The position numbers and the translations under genes were made by a program. This document shows positions 6,651 to 12,405 of a DNA stretch of 13,407 nucleotides, piece after piece; the stretch's first letter is position 1; each line of letters opens with the position of its first letter. The stretch is from 2-12-FULL-41-17 sp964562855 (GTDB lineage Bacteria > Patescibacteriota > Microgenomatia > Curtissbacterales > GWA2-41-24): positions 1 to 13,407 of the forward strand of contig CAZLVB010000020.1 in the NCBI GenBank assembly GCA_964562855.1, given 5' to 3'. The notes under the pieces are model-generated. The model was not told the DNA's origin. It saw only the letters and a list, made by a program, of their open reading frames with translations, and searched no databases.

Positions 6651-6688
6651 TTAGCAGTTAATATACACCGAGTGCTAATTGTTGTCAA
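6651..6688 (-). promoter_or_regulatory. Sigma-A-type promoter overlapping a CIRCE-like operator
   Basis: On the minus strand a perfect TTGACA (6683-6688), a 17-base spacer and TATATT (6660-6665) form a strong housekeeping promoter for hrcA-grpE-dnaK-dnaJ. The spacer contains the exact CIRCE half-site TTAGCACTC (6670-6678). The second half reads AACTGCTAA (6651-6659), 7 of 9 matches to GAGTGCTAA, with a 10-base instead of a 9-base gap. This is the expected target of HrcA encoded directly downstream and implies autoregulated heat induction of the operon. Predicted transcription start is near 6653, giving a leader of about 94 bases. Confidence 0.88.
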
Positions 6689-6722
6689 CCCCGTATATCG
6701 GCACTTATCCCTTCACAACAAG

Positions 6723-6839
6723 TGTCATTCCCGCCCTTCAATTGTCATTCCTGCGCCCGCCAAAGGCGGGTCCGCCTCTGGCGGAAAAGCGGGAATCAAT
6801 TCAGGGAGAATCTGATCCTCAATCGAGTTGAGGATGATA
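6723..6839. repeat. MITE/REP-like palindromic repeat element
   Basis: This G+C-rich structured stretch has no ORF of merit. The left end is TGTCATTCCCGC, repeated as TGTCATTCCTGC at 6743-6754. Two adjacent perfect hairpins follow: CCCGCC-AAA-GGCGGG (6756-6770) and TCCGCC-TCT-GGCGGA (6771-6785). An outer stem ATTCCTGC (6747-6754) pairs with GCGGGAAT (6789-6796), so a branched cruciform can form. A third hairpin, ATCCTCAA-TCGAG-TTGAGGAT (6815-6835), closes the right side. The left end TGTCATTCC is roughly complementary to the right end GGATGATAG, as in small non-autonomous elements with terminal inverted repeats. The element sits between the divergent hrcA and vapB promoters. Whether it is dispersed in the genome cannot be seen from one window. 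Confidence 0.65.
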
Positions 6840-6889
6840 GTCTATTTGCGTTGACGGTATACGTGTCTTCAATTGGTCCTCTTTTGTGC

Positions 6890-6922
6890 TTGACACAAAA
6901 CAATACAATGATACAATTGTAT
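6890..6922 (+). promoter_or_regulatory. vapB promoter with overlapping palindromic operator
   Basis: TTGACA (6890-6895), a 16-base spacer and TACAAT (6912-6917) form a good promoter whose start point would fall on the ATG at 6924, implying a leaderless mRNA. The perfect 12-base palindrome ATACAATTGTAT (6911-6922) covers the -10 and the start point. A further ATACAAT lies at 6903-6909. This is a natural binding site for the antitoxin or the VapBC complex, matching the autoregulation usual for such modules. Confidence 0.72.
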
Positions 6923-6923
6923 T

Positions 6924-7181
6924 ATGAATTATGTGACGACTAATATAAGAATATCCGAAGAAGATTACTTGAGACTTAAGGCCGAAGCCGCCAAAAAGCG
7001 CAAGAGTCTTTCGGCTATCGTCAGAGAAAAGATCAAACCTAAAGAGAGGAAACGCTCTAAGGCAGAAGTCGAAAAACTTCTCGCTGACACTGACAAACTT
7101 GCCAAAGAGCTTGGCAAGAAACTTAAGGGGTTTGACTCCGTAAAAGCACTCCGTGAGATAAGATACGAAGGCAAATGGTAG
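6924..7181 (+). CDS. vapB: VapB-type ribbon-helix-helix-like antitoxin
   Basis: This 85-residue basic protein lies immediately upstream of and overlaps a PIN toxin gene. The N terminus MNYVTTNIRISEEDYLRLKAEA fits a ribbon-helix-helix DNA-binding domain (strand TTNIRIS, then a helix). The second helix SLSAIVREKI (about 28-37) is the usual dimerisation helix. The Lys/Glu-rich C-terminal half ends KALREIRYEGKW, typical of the flexible toxin-neutralising tail. It is expected to bind and inhibit VapC and to repress its own promoter through the palindrome over the -10 box. ATG at 6924 has no Shine-Dalgarno and is predicted to be the first transcribed codon. The 7-base overlap with the toxin gene indicates translational coupling. 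The family is assigned from context plus weak motif, so the exact antitoxin class is less certain than the toxin. Confidence 0.82.
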   Translation: MNYVTTNIRISEEDYLRLKAEAAKKRKSLSAIVREKIKPKERKRSKAEVEKLLADTDKLAKELGKKLKGFDSVKALREIRYEGKW

Positions 7182-7600
7182 TTTTAGATGCCTCGGTCGT
7201 CTATAAATGGTTTGTTGATGAAAAGCCCCAAAATCTGACAGCAGTCGCAAGAAATATTAGAAAAAGTTTTGTTGAAGAGAAACAAGAAGTAACGGCCCCG
7301 GATATTTTATTGTATGAACTGGCTAACACCTTTGCTTTTAAAACAAACCTAGAATCTCGCGACATCTTAAACTTTTGGGCAAAGCTTGCGCAGTACAATA
7401 TTGCAGTTGTTTCTCCAAGTCTTGAGTTTATGCAAAAAGCAATCTTATTCTCAAAGAGGTACAAGGTATCGGTTTACGATAGTTGTTATGCTGTCTTAGC
7501 GGTTGAAAAGAAGTGCGATTTGATAACTGCAGATGAAAAATTTGTTAAACAGGTTAATTTGCCGTTTGTTAAAGCGCTGAGCGAATATCCATTAGGTTGA
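7175..7600 (+). CDS. vapC: VapC-type PIN-domain ribonuclease toxin
   Basis: This is a PIN-domain toxin of 141 residues, a Mg2+-dependent RNase that blocks translation by cutting RNA (commonly tRNA or rRNA in the family). The acidic active-site residues are all visible: Asp5 in VVLDASV, Glu48 in LLYELANT, Asp102 in SVYDSCYAVLA and Asp120 in LITADEKF. Order and spacing match VapC. The start ATG overlaps the last 7 bases of the antitoxin gene (ATGGTAG), so the pair is one transcript. It ends in a 66-base gap before the converging methyltransferase-like gene, where no terminator hairpin is evident. It is probably active because no key residue is missing. The RNA target cannot be predicted. Confidence 0.92.
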   Translation: MVVLDASVVYKWFVDEKPQNLTAVARNIRKSFVEEKQEVTAPDILLYELANTFAFKTNLESRDILNFWAKLAQYNIAVVSPSLEFMQKAILFSKRYKVSVYDSCYAVLAVEKKCDLITADEKFVKQVNLPFVKALSEYPLG

Positions 7601-7633
7601 TGTGTTAATTGAGAACAGCCGAGAATTTCCCGC

Positions 7634-7650
7634 GAGTGCTAATTGTTATC
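7634..7650. repeat. Second copy of the hrcA CIRCE half-site/promoter segment
   Basis: GAGTGCTAATTGTTATC here matches GAGTGCTAATTGTTGTC at 6670-6686 in 16 of 17 bases, in the same orientation. Read on the minus strand, weaker similarity (about 10 of 17 by eye) continues across the region corresponding to the -10 box. The perfect -35 is lost (CGGATA in place of TTGACA). The two copies bracket the MITE-like repeat and vapBC. It probably no longer works as a promoter, but the CIRCE half-site TTAGCACTC is intact. Confidence 0.6.
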
Positions 7651-7666
7651 CGTCTGCTGTGGGGTA

Positions 7667-8272
7667 TCAACAATGCCATTTATTCCTATTAAGGAAAAGG
7701 TCGTTGTCTCTTGTTTTAGACCTTTGAAACTTTTTTGGTACTTTAACTCGTTCAAGTTCGTTTTCGCATATTTTAATAATAGGTCCGATGCCGATCGAAT
7801 TAACAATAAATAGTCCACCCGGTTTTATTAAAACCCTCAAAGAGCCAAAAAGTGCTATCGCATCAACTGCTGGTGGTATATCTTTCAATACTACTGCATC
7901 GAAAACTGCTTCTCTGAAAGGATGTTTGAGTGCTTCTGCCATTACTCTTTGGCCGTTTTTTATATCTCTTAGGTGTGAATGGCATTGGTCGTTTGATAAG
8001 TGAATTACACGGTTTGTTCCAAGAATGTCTCTAGGAGAAGTGTGCCAACCTGAAAATGGATAATAAATAAGTTGTGGATCAAACGTTGTTTTAACCCAAT
8101 GGAGAAACAGTTGGAAAACTTGCTCGTTTTCGTTACTTACCCTTCTTCTGCCTGCACGCCTCTCAAAGCCGATGCCCAGTATATCGTCACGAAAAGCACT
8201 TAAGTGGCTTTGTTCTATGGCGTAGCCAAGGTAATTAGGAATTCCTCCCGTTTTTGCCTCTTTGGTAAACAT
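7667..8272 (-). CDS. Putative class I SAM-dependent methyltransferase-like protein
   Basis: This 201-residue soluble protein has the order of elements seen in Rossmann-type methyltransferases. A strand and loop LIYYPFSGWHTSP (68-80) sit at the SAM-binding motif I position, but without the usual GxGxG. The second strand RVIHLSND (88-95) ends in polar/acidic residues. FDAVVLKDIPP (124-134) resembles motif IV, and LIKPGGLFIVNS (148-159) is the LKPGG strand typical of the fold. The substrate is unknown, and the altered motif I leaves activity open. ATG at 8272 lies 9 bases after the lepA stop with no Shine-Dalgarno, so it is most likely the last gene of the murJ-lepA cluster. The C terminus is Arg/Lys-rich and ends NRNKWHC. 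Confidence 0.5.
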   Translation of the reverse strand: MFTKEAKTGGIPNYLGYAIEQSHLSAFRDDILGIGFERRAGRRRVSNENEQVFQLFLHWVKTTFDPQLIYYPFSGWHTSPRDILGTNRVIHLSNDQCHSHLRDIKNGQRVMAEALKHPFREAVFDAVVLKDIPPAVDAIALFGSLRVLIKPGGLFIVNSIGIGPIIKICENELERVKVPKKFQRSKTRDNDLFLNRNKWHC

Positions 8273-8281
8273 AGGTTGAAA

Positions 8282-10093
8282 TTATATCTTAAGTACCGCC
8301 AAGAATGCCTCCTGCGGAATTTCTACCGACCCAAACCGCTTCATCCTTTTTTTGCCCTTTTTTTGCTTTTCTAAGAGTTTGGTTTTTCTGGTGACATCGC
8401 CGCCGTAGAGTTTTTGGGTGACGTCTTTGCGGTAAGCAGGAATAGTTTCTCGTGCCAAAATTTTACCCCCCACTCCCCCGCCTGCATCGCTTCGCGAAGC
8501 ATTGCGGGCAGGCCCTTTAATCTTTTGATAGTTAACAACTGCCTGAATTGGAATCGGAATGTTTTGACGCGGAATTACTTCTTTTAATTTTTCGACAAGC
8601 TTTCTGCCAAAACTTTCAGCTTTTTCAGTTGGAACCACCTGTGCCAAGCCTTCCACCGGTTCGTAATTGACCAAAATATCCAGTTTAACCAACTTGGCAT
8701 CGCGATATTCTGTGACCTCAAAATCAAATGAGGCATAACCTGAACTTTGCGATTTTAAATCGTCATAAAATCCGATTAAAACTTCAAGAAGCGGGATTGT
8801 GGCCTCAATTTTTTGAGACGAGCCGATATCTTCAAAACTTTCTATTTGTCCTCTGCGCGTGTAGATAAGGTCGCTGACTTGTCCGTAATATTTTTTAGGT
8901 GCAAAAATGGTGACTTTGGCAATCGGCTCCTTAACTTCTGATTGACTGCCCGGGCTAAATTCTGAGGGTTTATTGATGGTTTTACCGTCTACAATAAAGT
9001 TGACAGAGGGTGAGGCAACAATAATATCAAGACCATATTCACGCTCGAGCCTTTCCTGGGTGATTTGGGCATGCAATAGCCCAAGGAAACCGACACGCAA
9101 ACCCTGCCCCAGAGAAAGTGATGTTTCAGGTGAGTAAGCTAGTGATGAATCATTCAGCTGCAATTTTTCAAAGGCTTCCTTAAGTTTGAGGAAATCGGCC
9201 GAGTCGACCGGGAAAAAGGAAAGGAAAACAACGGGCTTGGCTTCCTGATAGCCAGGTAGTGCTGGTGCCGGATCTTGGGCATTGGTAATAGTGTCACCTA
9301 CTTTTACCGAGGATAGATCTTTGAGGTTTGTGACAATAAAACCAACTTCTCCAGATGCAAGTTCGCTGACATATTTGACAGAAGGCGTAAGGTACCCGAT
9401 TTGCAAAACCTCGGCAGTTGCCCCGGTTGCCAAAAACTTAATTTGATCTCCTTTTTTAACCTTACCTGCAAACAGCCTGACGGTGGCGACTACACCCTTG
9501 TAAGGGTCGAGGGCAGAATCAAATATTAGGGCGGATAGTTTATCGTTAATCGTTAATGGGGGTGGAACGCGTTTGATGATTTCCTTGATTAGGTCCTGGA
9601 CACCTTGGCCGGTCTTGGCAGAAACCTTAACAATTTCATCGCTCTTAAACCCAAGATCTATAAGCTCTCTTTCCGTTTCTGTAATTTTCGCCTGCGGGCT
9701 ATCTATCTTGTTGATTGTAGGGATCAGTATAAGATTTGATTCGAGGGCCAAACTGAAGTTAGCCAAAGTTTGAGCCTGTATTCCCTGGGTGGAGTCGACG
9801 ACTAAAACCGCACCTTCTACCGAGGCTAAAGAGCGGGAAACTTCGTATGAAAAATCAACATGGCCGGGGGTGTCAAGTAAGTTCAAAGTGTAAAGTGTAG
9901 AGTGCAAAGTGTAGTTAAGACGTATTGCCTTGAGTTTGATCGTAATGCCGTGCTCGCGTTCAAGCTCTAGACTGTCAAGCAATTGATCCGGATGCCCTTT
10001 ACCAACGGCACCGCAAATTTCCATGATTCTGTCAGCAAGTGTCGATTTGCCGTGGTCAATATGAGCAATGATGGCAAAGTTACGGATATTCAC
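8282..10093 (-). CDS. lepA: Elongation factor 4 (LepA), translational GTPase
   Basis: LepA (EF4) is a ribosome-associated GTPase related to EF-G that acts in translation under stress and in initiation. All GTPase motifs are present: AHIDHGKST (10-18), the switch region EREHGITI (45-52, His48 where Arg is usual), DTPGH (74-78), NKID (128-131) and SAKTG (158-162). The LepA-specific C-terminal domain is recognisable by KLYGGDVTRKTKLLEKQ and the end PQEAFLAVLKI. At 603 residues it is near family length. It carries a roughly 20-residue insertion at about 521-541 (QKIKGPARNASRSDAGGGV), where other LepA proteins go straight from IQAAIG to KI(I/L)ARET. A 28-base heptamer array encodes residues 61-70. 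GTG at 10093 overlaps the murJ stop (GTGA), implying translational coupling. Confidence 0.98.
   Translation of the reverse strand: MNIRNFAIIAHIDHGKSTLADRIMEICGAVGKGHPDQLLDSLELEREHGITIKLKAIRLNYTLHSTLYTLNLLDTPGHVDFSYEVSRSLASVEGAVLVVDSTQGIQAQTLANFSLALESNLILIPTINKIDSPQAKITETERELIDLGFKSDEIVKVSAKTGQGVQDLIKEIIKRVPPPLTINDKLSALIFDSALDPYKGVVATVRLFAGKVKKGDQIKFLATGATAEVLQIGYLTPSVKYVSELASGEVGFIVTNLKDLSSVKVGDTITNAQDPAPALPGYQEAKPVVFLSFFPVDSADFLKLKEAFEKLQLNDSSLAYSPETSLSLGQGLRVGFLGLLHAQITQERLEREYGLDIIVASPSVNFIVDGKTINKPSEFSPGSQSEVKEPIAKVTIFAPKKYYGQVSDLIYTRRGQIESFEDIGSSQKIEATIPLLEVLIGFYDDLKSQSSGYASFDFEVTEYRDAKLVKLDILVNYEPVEGLAQVVPTEKAESFGRKLVEKLKEVIPRQNIPIPIQAVVNYQKIKGPARNASRSDAGGGVGGKILARETIPAYRKDVTQKLYGGDVTRKTKLLEKQKKGKKRMKRFGSVEIPQEAFLAVLKI
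8473..8518. repeat. Palindromic repeat inserted in frame within lepA
   Basis: A C/G-rich block interrupts otherwise ordinary lepA sequence. The arms GCCTGC (8480-8485) and GCAGGC (8508-8513) enclose the perfect 12-base palindrome GCTTCGCGAAGC (8489-8500). On the coding strand it is translated as KGPARNASRSDAGGGV (residues 526-541), a stretch absent from LepA proteins in general. The structure recalls Rickettsia palindromic elements, which insert in frame in genes. The exact ends are uncertain. Confidence 0.6.
9884..9911. repeat. Array of four 7-base units inside lepA
   Basis: Four contiguous heptamers of consensus YAAAGTG occur: CAAAGTG, TAAAGTG, TAGAGTG, then the first unit again. On the coding strand they encode residues 61-70 (YTLHSTLYTL), the strand-loop-strand just before the DTPGH switch II motif. 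There, other LepA proteins have a charged turn of the type KxxDGxxYxL. The period of seven is not a codon multiple, so this is a DNA-level repeat, not a peptide repeat. Confidence 0.7.
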
Positions 10094-11757
10094 GGATTGG
10101 GGTGTTGGGCGTCAATCGAAGTTGGCGCAGGATTGACGAATTTTGCAGGAAGGCTCATCAATTTTCTAAAAAATCTGTAAAAAATAAAGACCTGTTCTAC
10201 TTTCATGAGCCAGGAAAGCAAAAGATAAACGGTAATACCGACACTTGCGGCAATTCCGGTTAAGAGAATCAGGCCGACAGTTCTGGTAGTATCAAAAACC
10301 AATTGATCAAGAAGTTTCATGGGGATATAAAGTGAAACCGCGGTCAAAAAACTTATAAAAATCATTTTCACCGCCGGTAAGATCAATTCCTTTTTTCCAA
10401 AATTTACTTTTTTATCCAGAAAAAACAAGAGCAAAAGTGCATTGAGGATATTGGCGATAGAATATGCCAAAGCCAGATAGATTATTGAAAGTTTCAAAAC
10501 CAAAATAAAAATCAGGCTCATCAAAATATTTAAGCTAATAGTGGCAACATTGACCTTCACCGGCGTATAGCTGTCACGAATCGCATGAAACCCTCGTGTA
10601 AGAAGAAGACTAATCGCTTGGGCGGTTATACCCAGGGCAAAAGCAATCAATATACGACCGGTTAAAACAGTCGTCTCCCAAGGAAATTCTCTGGCGCCGA
10701 AAACAAGCCTGACGGCCGGAATTCGCAAAATTGCCAAAATTGCGGCTGCAGGCAGCACCAAAAAAAGAATTTGGTGAAAGGATTCCATAAAAATTTTTTT
10801 AAACTGGCTGCTTTTTTGAGAATTAAAATGGATTGAAAGAGACGGCAATGCCGCCTGGGCTATAGAACCTGCAAAAAGAGAGATGGGGACCAGCTGTAAG
10901 GCTTGGGCAAAATTAAAGGCGACAATCGAGCCGGCTGCGGCAATTGATGCCAGGGCAATATTGACGATATCCGATGCGCGAATAAGACCCAAGGCTATTG
11001 ATCTTGGCCACATTAGAGCAAAAGTTTCGATAACATCTTTACTCCTGATGTTCAAGCGAAATTTGAACTTGAATCCTAAGGAGAGAACAAGCGGGATTTG
11101 GATGACCATATGAAGCAGCGCCCCAAAAATCATGCCAATTGCCGGCGCGTAAATTCCTAAAACCGGAGAGAGAAAAATTATTGATAATATTATGCCGATA
11201 TTGTAAAAAATGGAGGCTACTGCCGGTATGATAAATCTTTGAAAGGATTGCAGTATTCCCGTCAAAAATATGGAAATTACAAAAAAAGCTTGAGCAAAAA
11301 TCATGATTCTTAAGAGTCTGGCAATGAGGGGTTTTGCGAGGGGATCTTTATCAATGATTCCGGGTGCAATGATTGAGGCAACTTGCGGGGCAAAAACTAT
11401 AATCAGAAGCGCAAAAACAATAAAGATGACGATACCGATGGTGATCATGGAAGAGGAATATTCCCAGGCATGGGCAAGTTTGTCACGCGAAAGATATTTG
11501 GAAAAAACGGGGATGAACGCAAGGGCAATGGCGCCAAAAATAAAAACCTCAAAAATGGCGTCCGGTAAAATTGCGGCGGCTATAAAACTGTCAAGGAGCT
11601 TAATGTCTTCACCAAAATAAGAGGCCAGTAATCTGTATCGAACTAGCCCTAGAAGCCTGGACAGGGCAACTGAGGCGGCGATGACAAAAGCAGCAGATAA
11701 AATATCTTCCTGTCGTTTTTTGAAGAAATTGGCGCCATTTTTAAAAAAGTAAAGCAT
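10090..11757 (-). CDS. murJ: Lipid II flippase MurJ (MviN family)
   Basis: This polytopic inner-membrane protein moves lipid-linked peptidoglycan precursor across the membrane. At 555 residues and about 14 hydrophobic segments it fits the MurJ/MviN family. The N-terminal signature ILSAAFVIAASVALSRLLGL (19-38), followed by VRYRLLASYFG, places Arg34 and Arg40 where functionally important cavity arginines lie in MurJ. Other family stretches are IFGAIALAFIPVFSKYL in the third segment and LLTRGFHAIRDSYTPVKVN in the C-terminal half. ATG at 11757 has no Shine-Dalgarno. The gene is first in a cluster with lepA, overlapping its start by 4 bases. The polar C-terminal tail PAPTSIDAQHPNP lies over a hairpin (10110-10138). 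The gene is divergent from rpsT across a 103-base spacer filled with short tandem repeats. Its presence implies a peptidoglycan wall. Confidence 0.97.
   Translation of the reverse strand: MLYFFKNGANFFKKRQEDILSAAFVIAASVALSRLLGLVRYRLLASYFGEDIKLLDSFIAAAILPDAIFEVFIFGAIALAFIPVFSKYLSRDKLAHAWEYSSSMITIGIVIFIVFALLIIVFAPQVASIIAPGIIDKDPLAKPLIARLLRIMIFAQAFFVISIFLTGILQSFQRFIIPAVASIFYNIGIILSIIFLSPVLGIYAPAIGMIFGALLHMVIQIPLVLSLGFKFKFRLNIRSKDVIETFALMWPRSIALGLIRASDIVNIALASIAAAGSIVAFNFAQALQLVPISLFAGSIAQAALPSLSIHFNSQKSSQFKKIFMESFHQILFLVLPAAAILAILRIPAVRLVFGAREFPWETTVLTGRILIAFALGITAQAISLLLTRGFHAIRDSYTPVKVNVATISLNILMSLIFILVLKLSIIYLALAYSIANILNALLLLFFLDKKVNFGKKELILPAVKMIFISFLTAVSLYIPMKLLDQLVFDTTRTVGLILLTGIAASVGITVYLLLSWLMKVEQVFIFYRFFRKLMSLPAKFVNPAPTSIDAQHPNP
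10110..10138 (-). other. Hairpin at the murJ/lepA junction
   Basis: CGTCAATC and GATTGACG (8 base pairs, 13-base loop) lie in the last codons of murJ, ending 17 bases before the lepA GTG. There is no T-run, so it is not a terminator. It may affect lepA initiation or mRNA stability. It could be chance, and no function is claimed. Confidence 0.4.
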
Positions 11758-11766
11758 TTGAAGAAA

Positions 11767-11802
11767 TTGACCTAATTGACCTAAATGACCTAAATGACCT
11801 AA
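11767..11802. repeat. Four tandem 9-base repeats (WTGACCTAA)
   Basis: Four uninterrupted units occur, TTGACCTAA twice then ATGACCTAA twice, followed by a decayed partial copy (ATTGGACC). They fill the murJ-proximal half of the divergent murJ-rpsT spacer, ending 10 bases before the murJ start codon. They would therefore be transcribed in the murJ leader or overlap its promoter. Confidence 0.8.
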
Positions 11803-11822
11803 AATTGGACCATTAAAATTAT

Positions 11823-11850
11823 TTAGATATTAGAAATTAGTACTTAGAAA
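11823..11850. repeat. Four tandem 7-base repeats (TTAGNNN)
   Basis: TTAGATA, TTAGAAA, TTAGTAC and TTAGAAA are contiguous. They occupy the rpsT-proximal half of the murJ-rpsT spacer, starting 38 bases upstream of the S20 start. A weak promoter candidate for rpsT (TTGGAC at 11805, 17 bases, TATTAG at 11828) overlaps this array. Confidence 0.7.
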
Positions 11851-11860
11851 TTTTAAAGCC

Positions 11861-12139
11861 ATGCCAGTTACAAAACAAGCAATCAAAAAAGTCAGACAGG
11901 ATAGGCGAAAAACTATCTTTAATTTAAGAATTAAGAAAAAATTTAAGGAAGCAGTATCTGCGTTTAGGAAAAACCCTTCTGTTAAGTCTTTGCCTTCGGT
12001 TTTTAGTGCCTTGGATAAGGCAGCAAAGACAAATGTAATACACAAGAAGAAGGCCTCCAGACTTAAGGCGCGTCTTAGTAAAATGACAGCCAACAAAAAG
12101 GCCGAAAAAAGCAAAGCTTCAATCGCTCCTAGTGCCTAA
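11861..12139 (+). CDS. rpsT: 30S ribosomal protein S20
   Basis: This small basic protein of 92 residues binds the 5' domain of 16S rRNA during 30S assembly. The sequence shows the S20 helical pattern: a Lys/Arg-rich N terminus PVTKQAIKKVRQDRRKTIFN, a middle helix KKKFKEAVSAFRK, and the conserved C-terminal helix AAKTNVIHKKKASRLKARL, where IHKNKAARxKSRL-type sequence is usual. A short Lys/Ala tail (KKAEKSKASIAPSA) follows. The N terminus lacks the MAN(I/T)KSA start of many S20 proteins. The ATG has no Shine-Dalgarno. The gene is divergent from murJ and is followed after 37 bases by the LPDAG protein, which has its own promoter. Confidence 0.93.
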   Translation: MPVTKQAIKKVRQDRRKTIFNLRIKKKFKEAVSAFRKNPSVKSLPSVFSALDKAAKTNVIHKKKASRLKARLSKMTANKKAEKSKASIAPSA

Positions 12140-12141
12140 AG

Positions 12142-12176
12142 GTTGACAAGCGGGTCGTCAACTATTACGCTAAAAT
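12142..12176 (+). promoter_or_regulatory. Promoter of the small secreted protein, with overlapping dyad
   Basis: A perfect TTGACA (12143-12148), 17 bases and a poor TACGCT (12166-12171) precede the ATG at 12177 by 5 bases, so the message would be leaderless or nearly so. The dyad GTTGAC (12142-12147) and GTCAAC (12157-12162) covers the -35 box and could be an operator. It lies in the 37-base gap after rpsT. No rpsT terminator is visible. Confidence 0.5.
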
Positions 12177-12404
12177 ATGGTCATGAAACTTGCCAGGTTT
12201 TTGGGAATATTGCCATCTTTTGCTTCCTATCTAGTCGCCGCAGGAAGCGTTTTTGCGCAAATTGCCACAGATGAAGCTAAAGGTGGTACTTCAGGGGCAT
12301 TGCCTGACGCCGGCTCGACAGAATTGACCTATTTGCTGTTTATAGGCGGAGTGATTCTTTTTGTCTTTGGAACCTTAAAGCTAGTATTAAGCTGGCGAGA
12401 GTAG
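12177..12404 (+). CDS. Small secreted protein with LPXTG-like (LPDAG) anchor
   Basis: This 75-residue protein has an N-terminal signal peptide: basic MKLAR, a hydrophobic core to about residue 25, and a plausible cleavage after Ala27 in SVFA. A short mature segment of about 14 residues is followed by LPDAG (42-46), a hydrophobic span LTYLLFIGGVILFVFGTL (50-67) and a short tail with Lys68 and Arg74. The layout motif-membrane span-charged tail is that of sortase substrates, with Ala in place of Thr. The exported part would be very small, so a wall-anchored microprotein, or simply a two-span membrane protein, are both possible. A second start at ATG 12183 would remove two residues. It ends 1 base from the converging LCP gene, another envelope protein. 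I do not recognise a named family. Confidence 0.7.
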   Translation: MVMKLARFLGILPSFASYLVAAGSVFAQIATDEAKGGTSGALPDAGSTELTYLLFIGGVILFVFGTLKLVLSWRE

Positions 12405-12405
12405 T

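Noticed and set aside
6722..6943. Plus-strand 73-codon ORF across the palindromic repeat
   Set aside because: It runs through hairpin repeats and the vapB promoter and ends inside vapB in another frame. The composition reflects the repeat.
11767..11850. CRISPR array in the murJ-rpsT spacer
   Set aside because: Units are 7-9 bases and contiguous, with no unique spacers and no cas genes in the window.
11830..12114. Minus-strand 94-codon ORF opposite rpsT
   Set aside because: It is an antisense shadow of the S20 gene. The hydrophobic translation arises from reverse-complemented Lys codons.
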